From IMG/VR virus record IMGVR_UViG_3300024344_000037, positions 1 to 42,759 of that record: DNA of 42,759 bases, one strand, 5' to 3'. Source of the stretch: a virus. The position numbers and the translations under genes are program-made. The number at the start of each line of letters is the position of its first letter. The stretch's first letter is position 1. Below the pieces are notes generated by a model. That model searched no databases. It worked only from the letters and a program-made list of their open reading frames with translations, and was not told the origin of the DNA. Of this stretch, positions 27,801 through 34,567 are shown in pieces.

Positions 27801-27928
27801 GGGGAACAATTATTTCCCAAAAAGAAGCGAAGCGATTAATGGAAGCTGAGAAAGCTGCCTTTAATTTGAAAGAACCCAAGAGGAATTTGGTGCTTCGCGC
27901 AGTTGCGAACAAAGGGCGAGCCTACTAG
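21851..27928 (+). CDS. Giant internal virion protein with HExxH metalloprotease motif
   Basis: 2025 residues. The N-terminal 130 include a Gly-rich amphipathic/hydrophobic part (LFGLAGLKGAIQTIGKI, PLPGIPGKVAKGIGIFGTAIGSAIAG). ETPFHEVAHVWA at residues 471-482 carries the gluzincin motif HEVAH (475-479), with a likely third ligand among the downstream acidic residues. A very long alpha-helical region follows. The last 400 residues hold hydrophobic segments (LPLIKATFGAVLGGQAIVYL, AVMSSVAFAGYFGIQSSIV, GGLTFPAANAAFTIAKDFF). Length, place at the end of the late operon, and membrane-active segments fit an ejection protein that enters the host with DNA; the protease may cut peptidoglycan-linked or host proteins. 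The start overlaps the previous gene (ATGA). Confidence 0.8.
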   Translation: MTLEEKKARFRKRHGLADDYPVFTPEEAEANRQAQQMSSVGAAFEAAKDEAVPGLFGLAGLKGAIQTIGKIPLPGIPGKVAKGIGIFGTAIGSAIAGHKVQDKVLEAVRDEDTNQADKLLSQELRKEHPIAFTTGEVVGGSLGGGIGPSTQNLKGLGELVRTGAGLRGKANKELVSHTLQEAGVGAGVGMALEGARQYSEGDFKPGAMITTGIGGALFTKPVLHGKKLIGTPTVPQSEAQIREQTSDVEFANVTQPKVNPDAQFADETIQPTIEQTTAQEVVFLNDPSLSPVQRAARIDDYQKMFMSKKAGDDAAKKPGKNPAKESSKKDASDQLNKKASAKPEGLDDPQIDEALAKKFGDEVKIGVKRAVANISDEKLSNIERMAQGGAARQYADEINQTPAELRTKLEAEITKNLGPDSWLTVKNLMAQRNTSIRLAVDELVDQAGRTVYGFTPRNSRTIVLSPAMLEETPFHEVAHVWASDMIGSVSRDGQPTADSNAMKGWLKELYDVDESSTVKSKDDALEQFAKETGRQLADRMLKLPKGKFDKMRRWFSDIQRGRRMATGKSRNRNDILDFMAQRIEIDRNPLADTDLMAREGQSLASFVDSAKVFDTQLGDPSESHKSTTTIDGVKYESVANAYAVPTEIAKLFNVPDMPKGFAKKYANELNKLKASIMEGNEYTPSLDYVQSFSLAEVDDYPAAYKSMMQGLQKRNTGALKQIFKMFEDDPIDITLETSQPDMYRGLYDETEIKINIPTIDDNFDMVLAQQLVKRHLRDNQDVLKDLTGVWQRLTFGDTWFQGYEPELVTRFLKFASQHDMPEEFAAVVARYSEDLGVDGVQLSYRGQSESMRNNFAKYHDKMLNQGNSLHFAMKNLPDDVRKAFAQTMLNKSSMWDDADTFLADFDSMINTFGVSGSHARNRFNRLSRSPRHVIDGLVSKESFVALDGFNRLWPRVDAAPHVSPLDRGGKFLEDLWSKDVVPFEQSKFTTMPALDAITQLSEEAINIKGLKNIFERVTTPPIPPRRVDYHRSTKTAKDSSTIDIANMLKNEPLNATPIDFEGQMSRKKTLDAERAKRYATLPDFNAREPKTWKPFQMALRGVRPVVDRIREIGLTPAAKKLASLVADSFNATLKDETLLNGQYLEKLMLIHSEVKMSPAELDDLGDFQLQRWHKKLGLREKYDPELFQRYTENPRMRYYDRAIQNIMRDTRQYQNDIGMMVESHRDGKPVLSPGKYTQEYTPEIITQEVRTVMMKRETASPEYNKLKQEAVDYWTGLAKRFDEKLGSDDLDTTLSIGEDGTPLKDGGENDADKLRIKFEQLFDKLALSFQGKEKKLGSHKFKALRVATGKYGLPPHWVERNALQRLTRYVVRFSKDAAYFKNVEAKPEVRKVLGIPDQAGNYSDLDIEGLEKGGPFNLKNVIDGKIVDTNKKGFSKDTQASHEVLDDFMQGFVGYYEGWDIWTRTFNRMVTSSWLGFGAGMRDLLSSYMFALPYMRTQDLPILATHLVGWSNAWVKSFEMGVNKTSLNNLEWRQSGASEVTDQVNKVADVLLKVGGRNTLEQVTRTLQFAFGRQLTLQALRSHNKATIGIPDWTADRLLKAVDQQMGGGANFQGKRKSLYDYIGQPKHKIPDEILDQAAAAWVEINQGTYDVRGLPKFTQRGVPSMFTSLARWSIEKSDRMVKDVLLPLTTQNDPLPLIKATFGAVLGGQAIVYLSEEIANKIQSDPKLIEAIQMENPKEAAQAVMSSVAFAGYFGIQSSIVHDLVRASRYGVLEGIPGGLTFPAANAAFTIAKDFFHVVSSGEAAGDNWWDTWMTFVHNTFNGLNQTMRYASQHIMLSDEMSDFNARAQLRKFTRLEEGEVQPGVPSGMSNPYTWPARRAFQRSNTMAEAQRLLPAALNEAAEKAIRQHPNNPVEQNKHFQNNYRQLYNLDWHVTPALPDKRDPVSHLKRMRYLGLEGPKEVNRGKGDLTKILGKKITGGMQRGTIISQKEAKRLMEAEKAAFNLKEPKRNLVLRAVANKGRAY

Positions 27929-27931
27929 AGT

Positions 27932-28028
27932 GCATAATGGCGATCAATGGGAGAAACTAATAACTCCTGCGACATCTTAATATTCGCCATGTACCATTAT
28001 GCTAGGTAGGAACACAGAAACCTACCTA
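27932..28028. terminator. Inverted repeats at the convergence of late and replication genes
   Basis: The 97-base gap between convergent genes holds GCATAATGG (27932-27940) with its reverse complement at 27994-28002, a nested ATGGCGA/TCGCCAT pair, and a separate eight-base-pair hairpin TAGGTAGG/CCTACCTA (28003-28010/28021-28028) that includes the stop codon of the minus gene. There is no long T-run on either strand, so if this terminates transcription it is not a canonical intrinsic terminator. It may instead limit collision of the two converging transcripts. Confidence 0.4.
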
Positions 28029-29264
28029 AAAACTCATAGTATTGTAGACATCATCAACAAGAGCCTTATACCAGCCATTGTTGTTTTCTACCTGCTCTGT
28101 AGTGACTAAGAACTCTAGTACTTGGTCTAGCTCTTGTTTACTGATTTCAGAGACAAAGTTCAACCACAATTTCTTGTAGCGAACTCCGACATCTGACTCG
28201 ATTATGAACCGCAAGATGTGCTTTGTAACCTCCCCGATAGGATTTCTACCGACTGTGTTGAAGGCTTCGTGCATCTTGTGTTCCGTTATGGCCAATAGTT
28301 TGGCTGCTCGTTTAATATCATCAAGGTCAATGATGAGATTTGTCTTGTCTGAGAAGTGTATGAGCATCGCTGTCTTTAGCAGATGAACATTCTTGCGTCC
28401 ATAGTAGTTGTCTAGTCGCGGGTCTTTGTTCACTCGCTTGGAAGACATTTCACCAGACTCATACCACTCCTTGTGCCACGCCGAGGCTTCTTCTGACAAA
28501 CGGACTTCACCAGAGACTTCGCGTAGTTTGTATAGATGATCAACAATGTCAGAGCGACACTTGATCTGCTTGTCCGAAAGGCCGGGAAATTGCCTAAAGA
28601 ATCTAGGCGCATGACCAAACACAACGATGACACGCGACGTGAAACCTTGGGAGATTATCTTGTCGCTGAATGCCTCACGAATAAACGATGGTGTAGTACC
28701 GCCGAGTAGTGTGACGCAAAGGTTTGTAATGTTATCGTCTCCTTGATGCTTACTCCTATATTGATAGGAGCGAGCATCGTAGAATTGATTCAACATATTA
28801 ACCATGTCTTCGGAGTTCTTTCTAAAAAGAACTCCAAGCTCCTCAATCATAAAACAGATTGAGTGATGAGATCGCTTACGCTTTGCATTACCGCCAAGCC
28901 TTTCATCAGTGATCTCGAATGTTCGCATACAATCATCACGCATATAACGCAGCAAGGACTCTTGCGTTGTTGTATCCGCACCGTATGGAAACATGGGAAC
29001 CATTGCATTCTTATCCTTGTTTGGTTCCATCAACTTCTCACTCTTGATTATGTCCGTGACTTGTGAGATCACCCGTGACTTACCGGCAGCGGGAGGCCCA
29101 ACCAAGAGCGTGAATATATTAGGATAGATTGCCATTGAGTCTGGATACAACCATACCCGACGCTGTAGAGCGGCACTTATAAGACTATAGAATCCCCAAT
29201 CTATAAACAGATCGGGAGACTCCATGTCCTTGAGATAATATCTCCATTTGTCAGGATTCGTCAT
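28026..29264 (-). CDS. DUF3987-like P-loop ATPase, possible replicative helicase
   Basis: 412 residues. Walker A is GPPAAGKS at residues 56-63, and a Walker B-like strand SICFMIEELGVLF lies around 135-147. IYPNIFTLLVGPPAAGKSRVI and LLGGTTPSFIREAF follow the pattern of DUF3987 proteins, which in phages often stand where a helicase would. It ends the leftward replication operon, just downstream of DNA polymerase and a 63-residue gene that overlaps its start by 14 bases. There is no primase zinc finger or TOPRIM domain. ATP-driven DNA unwinding or loading is inferred from context. Confidence 0.7.
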   Translation of the reverse strand: MTNPDKWRYYLKDMESPDLFIDWGFYSLISAALQRRVWLYPDSMAIYPNIFTLLVGPPAAGKSRVISQVTDIIKSEKLMEPNKDKNAMVPMFPYGADTTTQESLLRYMRDDCMRTFEITDERLGGNAKRKRSHHSICFMIEELGVLFRKNSEDMVNMLNQFYDARSYQYRSKHQGDDNITNLCVTLLGGTTPSFIREAFSDKIISQGFTSRVIVVFGHAPRFFRQFPGLSDKQIKCRSDIVDHLYKLREVSGEVRLSEEASAWHKEWYESGEMSSKRVNKDPRLDNYYGRKNVHLLKTAMLIHFSDKTNLIIDLDDIKRAAKLLAITEHKMHEAFNTVGRNPIGEVTKHILRFIIESDVGVRYKKLWLNFVSEISKQELDQVLEFLVTTEQVENNNGWYKALVDDVYNTMSF

Positions 29265-29442
29265 CTATCAGTGCCGCTGTAAGGTTGTTTAGGATTGTGT
29301 ACTCATCAAACTTCAACGTAAAAACGTTTCCATTTACTGTCATCACCAACAAATCCTCATAAGAATTGTCATCGCCTATCACCTTGTCCAACGCCACACT
29401 TACTTGATTATCATTTTTATTATACGATACTATCGACTTCAT
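29251..29442 (-). CDS. Small hypothetical protein
   Basis: 63 residues: MKSIVSYNKNDNQVSVALDKVI...VNGNVFTLKFDEYTILNNLTAALIDDES. It is acidic and predicted to be beta-rich with a C-terminal helix. It overlaps the polymerase end by 23 bases and the ATPase start by 14, so the three are probably co-translated. No family is recognised; an accessory replication protein is possible. Confidence 0.65.
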   Translation of the reverse strand: MKSIVSYNKNDNQVSVALDKVIGDDNSYEDLLVMTVNGNVFTLKFDEYTILNNLTAALIDDES

Positions 29443-31798
29443 TCATTTCCTTCCAGTTATGTCCGACCAACGCTTCTGAACGCATTTGAAATGGTTCACC
29501 ACGAGGCGAGACGAGTTTACGATTCATGTGTTTCATTGCCTCACTTGCAACAAGTGGGACATCCTTCTCATAGCATTGGAGTAGGACGCTATCGTGATTG
29601 TTTTGCAATACATCAACGCCCATGTCCAATAAGTCTTGTCGGTTTTGTAGCTCAACAAAAGCTAGGTTAGTGATACAGCCCACTGTTGATTGCGGTACAA
29701 AGGCGTAAGCCTCCTTGTACATTGATTCATCAATGAGTCCTGTGAATGTTCGCGGATAACCAAAGAGATTCTTTAGCATCTTCGTTTGTTTGAGTGTGCT
29801 GATAGTTTCGTTATGCCATTGATTGATCTCAGGGAATAACTTGTGATAGGTTGAAAGGAATCGCTTGGCTTCTTTAGCTTCCAGTGCAACTGCGCCTCGC
29901 GATTTTTGTAGTATGTTAATGCGGAATGTGGGGAACTTCATACCATAGTTGCTGGCGTGACAAACCATCTTCGCCATGAAGTAGTAACGACGATCTGCTG
30001 CCCAATCATCACTAGCCTTGATGACTTTGTTTAGTTCATCCCAGCCCTTGATTGATTTGAGTTGTGTGATTGGTGCGTTACAAAACTCATCCACACTTCT
30101 CCCAAGCTCGGCAGCCCATACGTCAGGGAATAGACGCAAGGCAACAAAGACATGGGATTTAATGTTCTCAAGGAATAGAGTCCTGAAGTTTCCCGGCACA
30201 CAAAGATAACCAACGATCATTGCCTCCGCTCCTGACTGATCGACCTGTACAAGTACTTTGTCTTTGTCAGCAATGAAGAGACAACGAAGTTTCTTGGGTA
30301 TGTTTTGTACGTTCGTTCCCCATTTGCCTAGCAAGCGGCGACTAGCCAGCCTGTAGGTTGTTGTTCCAGCCAGATTGTAGGCAGTTGTTATCCTGTCTTT
30401 CATCGGCTTTGTGTGAAGACCCTCGTAAGGAGGGAACTTTAGTTGTCCTGTCTCTTTCGCAACAGAGCGATAACGCAAGATGATAGAGACTGCCGGTAGG
30501 TTGTGCTTTAGGCGCAACTGAAGCAGCGTCTTCTCGTTAGTTAAGTCTCTGTCAGGTTTCTTCAAACCAAGACCTTCATAGAGATAGGCTGATACTTGTT
30601 TTGGGCTATTAGGATTTAACTCCCGACCAAGTAGAAGGCCAAGTATTCTGCGTAACTGGAATTGATAACGTTCGTTGTACATGGTTATCATGCGTAACTC
30701 TGGTGTATCAATGTGCATCCCTTGCAGCATTGCAGTCAGGTAGGGCTTAACCATTGAGTTTACCTGCTCAATAGACTTCTCAGCCCGAAGTGTCTCGGCC
30801 AAGTTGTCTAGTGTTGGTTTGATTAAAGCCATAGTCAGTACATCCTTTACGTTGTATTCATAAAGTTGCTGGAACTCACTGCTTGTCTGTGGATTGAAGC
30901 AGCCCTCGTTCTTGTGGTAGGGCTGGTCTGTGTAGAGAGATATGCAATGACCCAATGACTTCTCAACTTCAGGGAAAAGTCTGTGATGCGACAGCATTGT
31001 GTCGAACACCTTGGTTGGGGCAGGGATACCATAGCGATAGGCGATTACAAACAAGTCAAACAGAGCGTTGTGAATAATAACCGTGTTGTCACGCAATGCA
31101 ATGGCCAACGCTCGCAAAACTTTGTGAGTATTGTCATAGTAGTAGTGGTTGACTTGTAGCATTGGTACGCACCAGCCCTTGTCAGGGCCAAAAGAGAAGC
31201 CGAAGCAGGTCATCTCAAGGTGCGGATTTGTCTCAATGTCGAAGAACATTTCCTTATCCTTGGTATTTGTCAGCAGATCAATAATCTCCTGTTCCTTGGG
31301 ATAAGTGATTAGATCACCGCTCTCTGGCCTTGGCGGCACTCTGAGATACTGAGCGGCTTTGGCGACATCACGCAAGAACCAGAATCTCCAGTTACTACGC
31401 TTTGTCTTGCCGTGTCTAACGGTCTCGTACTCCATCTCTGTCTCGTTCGACAGGGGATTGAAGTAGGCTTTGCGGTCAATCGCGTCCTGTGGTGCAAAGG
31501 TTGCAATGTATGTTCTATTGTGTGCAACCCAAGGACAACCACGCTGTTCTCCGATAGAGGCGTTCTTGAATGTACTCAAGGCTTTTTGTCCCAACAAAAG
31601 AATTACCTTTGTGTCAGGCAAAAACCCCTCGCCAAGTGTACTAAGCAACCTAATGTCGCAAGCTTGACGAGGGATTCCCAATGCACCTTGAAATAGATGA
31701 CCGGCGTAACCCGAAATAAGTTCGCAATTATCGAACCTACTTTGACTTTCTAGTATTACCGTTAGTCCGCTGTAGTTCAGCGTTGGTTTGTGCCGCAT
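29420..31798 (-). CDS. polA: Family A DNA polymerase with UDG-like N-terminus and 3'-5' exonuclease
   Basis: 792 residues. Residues 1-115 (NCELISGYAGHLFQGALG, ILLLGQKALSTF, IGEQRGCPW, YIATFAPQDAIDR) follow the pattern of family 4/5 uracil-DNA glycosylase-like domains, which are known fused to some phage polymerases. The proofreading exonuclease has DIE at 187-189 (Exo I), HNALFD at 243-248 (Exo II) and YNVKD at 315-319 (Exo III). Polymerase motif A is DQSGAE (520-525), motif B has K610 with Y618-G619, and motif C is HDS (735-737). It replicates the phage genome. It overlaps the upstream gene by 62 bases. Tyr at 618 rather than Phe is the form tolerant of dideoxynucleotides. Confidence 0.95.
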   Translation of the reverse strand: MRHKPTLNYSGLTVILESQSRFDNCELISGYAGHLFQGALGIPRQACDIRLLSTLGEGFLPDTKVILLLGQKALSTFKNASIGEQRGCPWVAHNRTYIATFAPQDAIDRKAYFNPLSNETEMEYETVRHGKTKRSNWRFWFLRDVAKAAQYLRVPPRPESGDLITYPKEQEIIDLLTNTKDKEMFFDIETNPHLEMTCFGFSFGPDKGWCVPMLQVNHYYYDNTHKVLRALAIALRDNTVIIHNALFDLFVIAYRYGIPAPTKVFDTMLSHHRLFPEVEKSLGHCISLYTDQPYHKNEGCFNPQTSSEFQQLYEYNVKDVLTMALIKPTLDNLAETLRAEKSIEQVNSMVKPYLTAMLQGMHIDTPELRMITMYNERYQFQLRRILGLLLGRELNPNSPKQVSAYLYEGLGLKKPDRDLTNEKTLLQLRLKHNLPAVSIILRYRSVAKETGQLKFPPYEGLHTKPMKDRITTAYNLAGTTTYRLASRRLLGKWGTNVQNIPKKLRCLFIADKDKVLVQVDQSGAEAMIVGYLCVPGNFRTLFLENIKSHVFVALRLFPDVWAAELGRSVDEFCNAPITQLKSIKGWDELNKVIKASDDWAADRRYYFMAKMVCHASNYGMKFPTFRINILQKSRGAVALEAKEAKRFLSTYHKLFPEINQWHNETISTLKQTKMLKNLFGYPRTFTGLIDESMYKEAYAFVPQSTVGCITNLAFVELQNRQDLLDMGVDVLQNNHDSVLLQCYEKDVPLVASEAMKHMNRKLVSPRGEPFQMRSEALVGHNWKEMNEVDSIV

Positions 31799-32021
31799 TG
31801 AGTGCCTGTTCCTTTAGTTGTTCACGCAAGGTTTTGCCATCTTTCTCACTCTTCATGTAGTCTTGAAGCATCAAGATTACATCATCTATTCCAGACATAT
31901 AGCCATCAGCCAAAGCTGCGGCAGTCTTGTCCATTGTTAAGATTCTCAACCGCTCGAGCGGTTGAGAATACTCAGGTTGCTTGTCGCAAACCTCATCAAT
32001 TATTGATTGTATTTCTTTCAT
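31737..32021 (-). CDS. Hypothetical helical protein carrying a perfect palindrome
   Basis: 94 residues from ATG 32021: acidic, helical and Gln-rich towards the end (MLQDYMKSEKDGKTLREQLKEQALNAAQTNAELQR). The ATG lies 6 bases after a T-run closing an outer hairpin, so its expression may depend on read-through. Codons for YSQPLERLRIL contain a perfect 28-bp palindrome at 31942-31969. No family is recognised. It overlaps the polymerase start by 62 bases, so it is probably coupled to it. An in-frame start upstream (non-ATG, 32078) would run through the terminator region and is rejected. Confidence 0.65.
   Translation of the reverse strand: MKEIQSIIDEVCDKQPEYSQPLERLRILTMDKTAAALADGYMSGIDDVILMLQDYMKSEKDGKTLREQLKEQALNAAQTNAELQRTNGNTRKSK
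31942..31969. repeat. Perfect 28-bp palindrome inside a gene
   Basis: The sequence from 31942 to 31969 equals its own reverse complement over all 28 bases. It runs from ATTCTCAAC through a central CTCGAG to GTTGAGAAT, with no unpaired loop. Flanking bases (G at 31941, A at 31970) do not extend it. It falls within coding sequence. Confidence 0.95.
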
Positions 32022-32026
32022 TATAT

Positions 32027-32098
32027 AAAAAAGAAGGCTGGTCACGGGACAGACTCCGCACAAAAAACTGGTAATCATGAAACCAGTTTACCCAGCCT
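32027..32098 (-). terminator. Nested terminator hairpins / structured leader before 32021
   Basis: On the minus strand the region after the ssDNA-binding gene forms an inner hairpin AAACTGGT/ACCAGTTT (32082-32089 with 32065-32072) followed by six Ts, and an outer stem AGGCTGG/CCAGCCT (32092-32098 with 32035-32041) followed by TCTTTTTT. Each half looks like an intrinsic terminator, and they are nested with about 20 unpaired bases between them. The next ATG is at 32021. The element could end the recombination transcript or act as an attenuator controlling polymerase-side genes. Confidence 0.7.
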
Positions 32099-32105
32099 CG
32101 ATTGA

Positions 32106-32615
32106 TTACTGAACTACGATGTCCAACTCAGGCGCAGCAGACACGAGAGAACCGACAGAATAACCGTTGAAGGTCATTGGTTCACCAGTTGCAGGATCAA
32201 GCATAGCCTCACCCTCGCCATTCTTCTTGGTTATCTTCTCAGTCTTGATCGTGGCGTAAGCAGCCTTACCTTTGTAAAGGTCTGCATCAGTCTTGACCGT
32301 TCCCCAAGGATCGTTTTCATCGTCACAATCCAACTCTGACGGGAGGCTAAGAGTACGATGCACACGCTTTATGCGAGCAGCAGCTTTCTCCATGAACACC
32401 AAGTACTCACGAAATTGCAAACCAGCAATTCGTACAGTTCCCAAATCAGCATCTTCAATAGATTCGGGTGCAACGATTTCCCAAGTCAAGACAACCATAG
32501 GGTTGCCAGCTTGAGACCTTCTTGATTCCGCATCAGCAACGCGGATTGTGTATGTGTTTGACGGCAAGAACGGTCGAGCGTTCTCGGTTACTTCATTTAG
32601 GTTTATAATAGGCAT
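32106..32615 (-). CDS. Single-stranded DNA-binding protein, DUF669-like
   Basis: 169 residues. YTIRVADAESRRSQAGNPMVVLTWEIVAPESIEDADLGTVRIAGLQFREYLVFMEKAAARIKRVHRTL matches the OB-fold pattern of DUF669/phage ssDNA-binding proteins (a strand, then KS.aGNPM..l..eV), and the C-terminal part has the late strand GKAAYATIKTEK. It would coat ssDNA for replication and annealing. Its neighbour is a Sak4-like ATPase, and the two are a usual pair. It is followed by a terminator at 32062. A short hairpin lies in the 37-base gap upstream. Confidence 0.75.
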   Translation of the reverse strand: MPIINLNEVTENARPFLPSNTYTIRVADAESRRSQAGNPMVVLTWEIVAPESIEDADLGTVRIAGLQFREYLVFMEKAAARIKRVHRTLSLPSELDCDDENDPWGTVKTDADLYKGKAAYATIKTEKITKKNGEGEAMLDPATGEPMTFNGYSVGSLVSAAPELDIVVQ

Positions 32616-32652
32616 TTTGTTTTTCTTTTATCCTTGCTTCATGCAAGAAATT

Positions 32653-33297
32653 CTAGGCATAGTATTTTTCTAGGCTTGTGATAACTGTGTTTAGGTCGTT
32701 TGGAATGTACAAATCCTTGAACAGACCAAGAGGTGTCTTTGCGGAAGTTATGCCATCTGAATTTGTTTGAAAACAATATTCAATGGAATCCTTGCCACGC
32801 CTGACTTCGGTGAACAAGACGAGAAGAAGTTCCTTCTCAATGCACCCCTCATGTACCTTACCCTGCACCTTGATACGGCGCGTGTTGTATTCACCTCCAG
32901 TTGGTTGCATGATCTTAACGATCTCATCAATGGCTGTGATAACAACGGTCGCCTTCTCATTCTTGAGACTATCCAACGTTTTGCGGATAGCCTTGTTGTA
33001 GTATGACCACACATCGTAGCCCTTGTACATTTTCTGAGCTGTCTCAATTAGAATCTCACAATATTTCGTGAATGATTCAATGACAACTATATCAGCGTTT
33101 ACCAAAGAAGTGGCAATCGCCTTGTCGATCTCAGGCAAAGTGCTGGCCGATATAATCGTGAAGTTCTTAGCTTCCCTAAACGGTAAGCCTTTCCGCTCAA
33201 GATCAATGATGATGGTCTTATCAGCGGGAAGATTCCGTAACGATGTTGACTTACCAGAACCGCTGGAGCCAACTATTCCTATTAGTGGTTTATTCAT
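32653..33297 (-). CDS. Sak4-like RecA-fold ATPase (single-strand annealing)
   Basis: 214 residues. Walker A is GSSGSGKS at 10-17, a Walker B-like strand NADIVVIESF lies at 68-76, and TVVITAIDEI and a late TEVRRGKDSIEYCFQTNSDG follow the compact RecA-like core of phage Sak4 proteins. Sak4 promotes single-strand annealing with a partner ssDNA-binding protein and usually sits with a 5'-3' exonuclease. Here the DUF669-like gene is downstream and a Cas4/RecB-type nuclease is upstream, so the whole set is present. It overlaps the preceding small gene by 8 bases. Confidence 0.82.
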   Translation of the reverse strand: MNKPLIGIVGSSGSGKSTSLRNLPADKTIIIDLERKGLPFREAKNFTIISASTLPEIDKAIATSLVNADIVVIESFTKYCEILIETAQKMYKGYDVWSYYNKAIRKTLDSLKNEKATVVITAIDEIVKIMQPTGGEYNTRRIKVQGKVHEGCIEKELLLVLFTEVRRGKDSIEYCFQTNSDGITSAKTPLGLFKDLYIPNDLNTVITSLEKYYA

Positions 33298-33502
33298 TTT
33301 TCAGTTTCTCCTTCAGTACCGTGAGGTAATGAAATTGGTCAATAGTTTCTTCGATAGCAGCGTCGATTAGCTGTGAGGCGTTCATGCGCCACAACCCTTT
33401 GTCGCCTTTTGGATTATGTTCAAGCATCCCAACGTCAAATTTCTTGGGTGCTTCACGCACAAAGTTTGCTAGTGCGAGTCGTTTAATTTCTGGATCGGTC
33501 AT
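33290..33502 (-). CDS. Small hypothetical protein
   Basis: 70 residues: MTDPEIKRLALANFVREAPKKFDVGMLEHN, then KGLWRMNASQLIDAAIEETIDQFHYLTVLKEKLKNE. The EET.DQ.HYL helix is reminiscent of MazG-like or dNTP pyrophosphohydrolase helices, but too little is present to claim an enzyme. It overlaps the nuclease stop by ATGA and the Sak4-like start by 8 bases, so it belongs to the recombination operon. Confidence 0.65.
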   Translation of the reverse strand: MTDPEIKRLALANFVREAPKKFDVGMLEHNPKGDKGLWRMNASQLIDAAIEETIDQFHYLTVLKEKLKNE

Positions 33503-34407
33503 GTTTGGAATTTTAAAGGATCGTATAGTTTAGTGTAATAGTCATTATCAATGACTGCTTCAGAGTGTTCACCGGCATTACAGATACGAGTGAATCTGCA
33601 CATACCGAACTTTGTCTCACAACAATTATAGTTGGGAAGGAATGGGATAGTGTCAGTAGCCAGACCTTCCTTGAGTTGATCAGCAAAGCTTACGACGGTA
33701 TTGGTCAAGTGCTTCTCAAACTTCTCCATCCTGTCTTCAGAGAAATCTAGGATTGCACTGCGTTGGAACTTGTTCTTACCCGTGCGCGACAAGAAGATGC
33801 CGTTGATAACAGCTTGATAGTTGCGGTCAGGGAATAGTTTGCGTAGAACCATCGTGTAAGCCATCAACTGTGTAGACATTCTGTAAGTGTCTAGGTAACG
33901 GTCAACGCTTGTGATTGCCGTGGACTTGTGATCACAAAGAACACTTTGCCCAAAGAAAGTTCCAATGAAGTCGATTGTACCACACAACAAAACATCAATT
34001 GTTCCGTTCGTGTAAAAAGGATACGCAAACTTCATCTCAAGTAATGGCTCACCTTTATGTCGCTCAACAACAAGACCGTCTACTTCTGCGTAGTTGTCAA
34101 AGTATTGAGTGAGGCAGGTTGCAAGATGACCGGCAGTACGCCAGTCAGAGTCAGGTACAATGATTTGTGGGTTTGCGTAGTGTTCCAAAGCAATGTTTAT
34201 TGATTCAGTCCTGTCTCCAGTACTGTAAAAATGTTCCAATGCCTTGTGGTATGCCGTGCCATACTCCATCTTGTGATTCATGTGGTTGTTCCGTAGACCA
34301 CGAACTGTGGTATAGAAGAACCTGAGATCACAAGTGGATTCACGGTATGATGATGCATCTATTCGCAAGATGTATCTGTCACCAGTTTTTTCAAGTAGAT
34401 TTTTCAA
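33499..34407 (-). CDS. PD-(D/E)XK nuclease, Cas4/RecB-like, with cysteine cluster
   Basis: 302 residues from a TTG at 34407, with GGAGAGG about 16 bases upstream and no usable ATG. GTAYHKALE (50-58), GTIDFIG (143-149, catalytic Asp), CDHKST (158-163, the D-x-K of the nuclease core) and QLMAY (180-184) are the Cas4/RecB order. C26 together with C262/C263, C270 and C276 fits a 4Fe-4S cluster holding the C-terminus to the core. Such enzymes are 5'-3' exonucleases that make ssDNA for annealing. Together with the Sak4-like and DUF669-like genes it forms a recombination module. Confidence 0.85.
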   Translation of the reverse strand: MKNLLEKTGDRYILRIDASSYRESTCDLRFFYTTVRGLRNNHMNHKMEYGTAYHKALEHFYSTGDRTESINIALEHYANPQIIVPDSDWRTAGHLATCLTQYFDNYAEVDGLVVERHKGEPLLEMKFAYPFYTNGTIDVLLCGTIDFIGTFFGQSVLCDHKSTAITSVDRYLDTYRMSTQLMAYTMVLRKLFPDRNYQAVINGIFLSRTGKNKFQRSAILDFSEDRMEKFEKHLTNTVVSFADQLKEGLATDTIPFLPNYNCCETKFGMCRFTRICNAGEHSEAVIDNDYYTKLYDPLKFQT

Positions 34408-34567
34408 GATTGATTTTGCGGCCTCTCCGCTTCTTTACTAGGTTTAACTCTTCTGGTTCTGCTGTTCGTGAGATTTTAAGGTATGGTTCCATGTGCGCTA
34501 ACAACTCGGAATCTGTCATCTCCTCCAGCTTATCAACTGAAACGTCTAGTAGTTGTTCGATTGTCAT
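34391..34567 (-). CDS. Small hypothetical protein
   Basis: 58 residues from ATG 34567: MTIEQLLDVSVDKLEEMTDSELLAHMEPYLKISRTAEPEELNLVKKRRGRKINLEKST. An acidic helical first half is followed by a basic tail (KKRRGRK) that could bind nucleic acid. The start is fixed by an ATGA overlap with the 31-residue membrane ORF upstream; a longer upstream reading to 34621 is less likely. It overlaps the nuclease start by 17 bases. Confidence 0.65.
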   Translation of the reverse strand: MTIEQLLDVSVDKLEEMTDSELLAHMEPYLKISRTAEPEELNLVKKRRGRKINLEKST

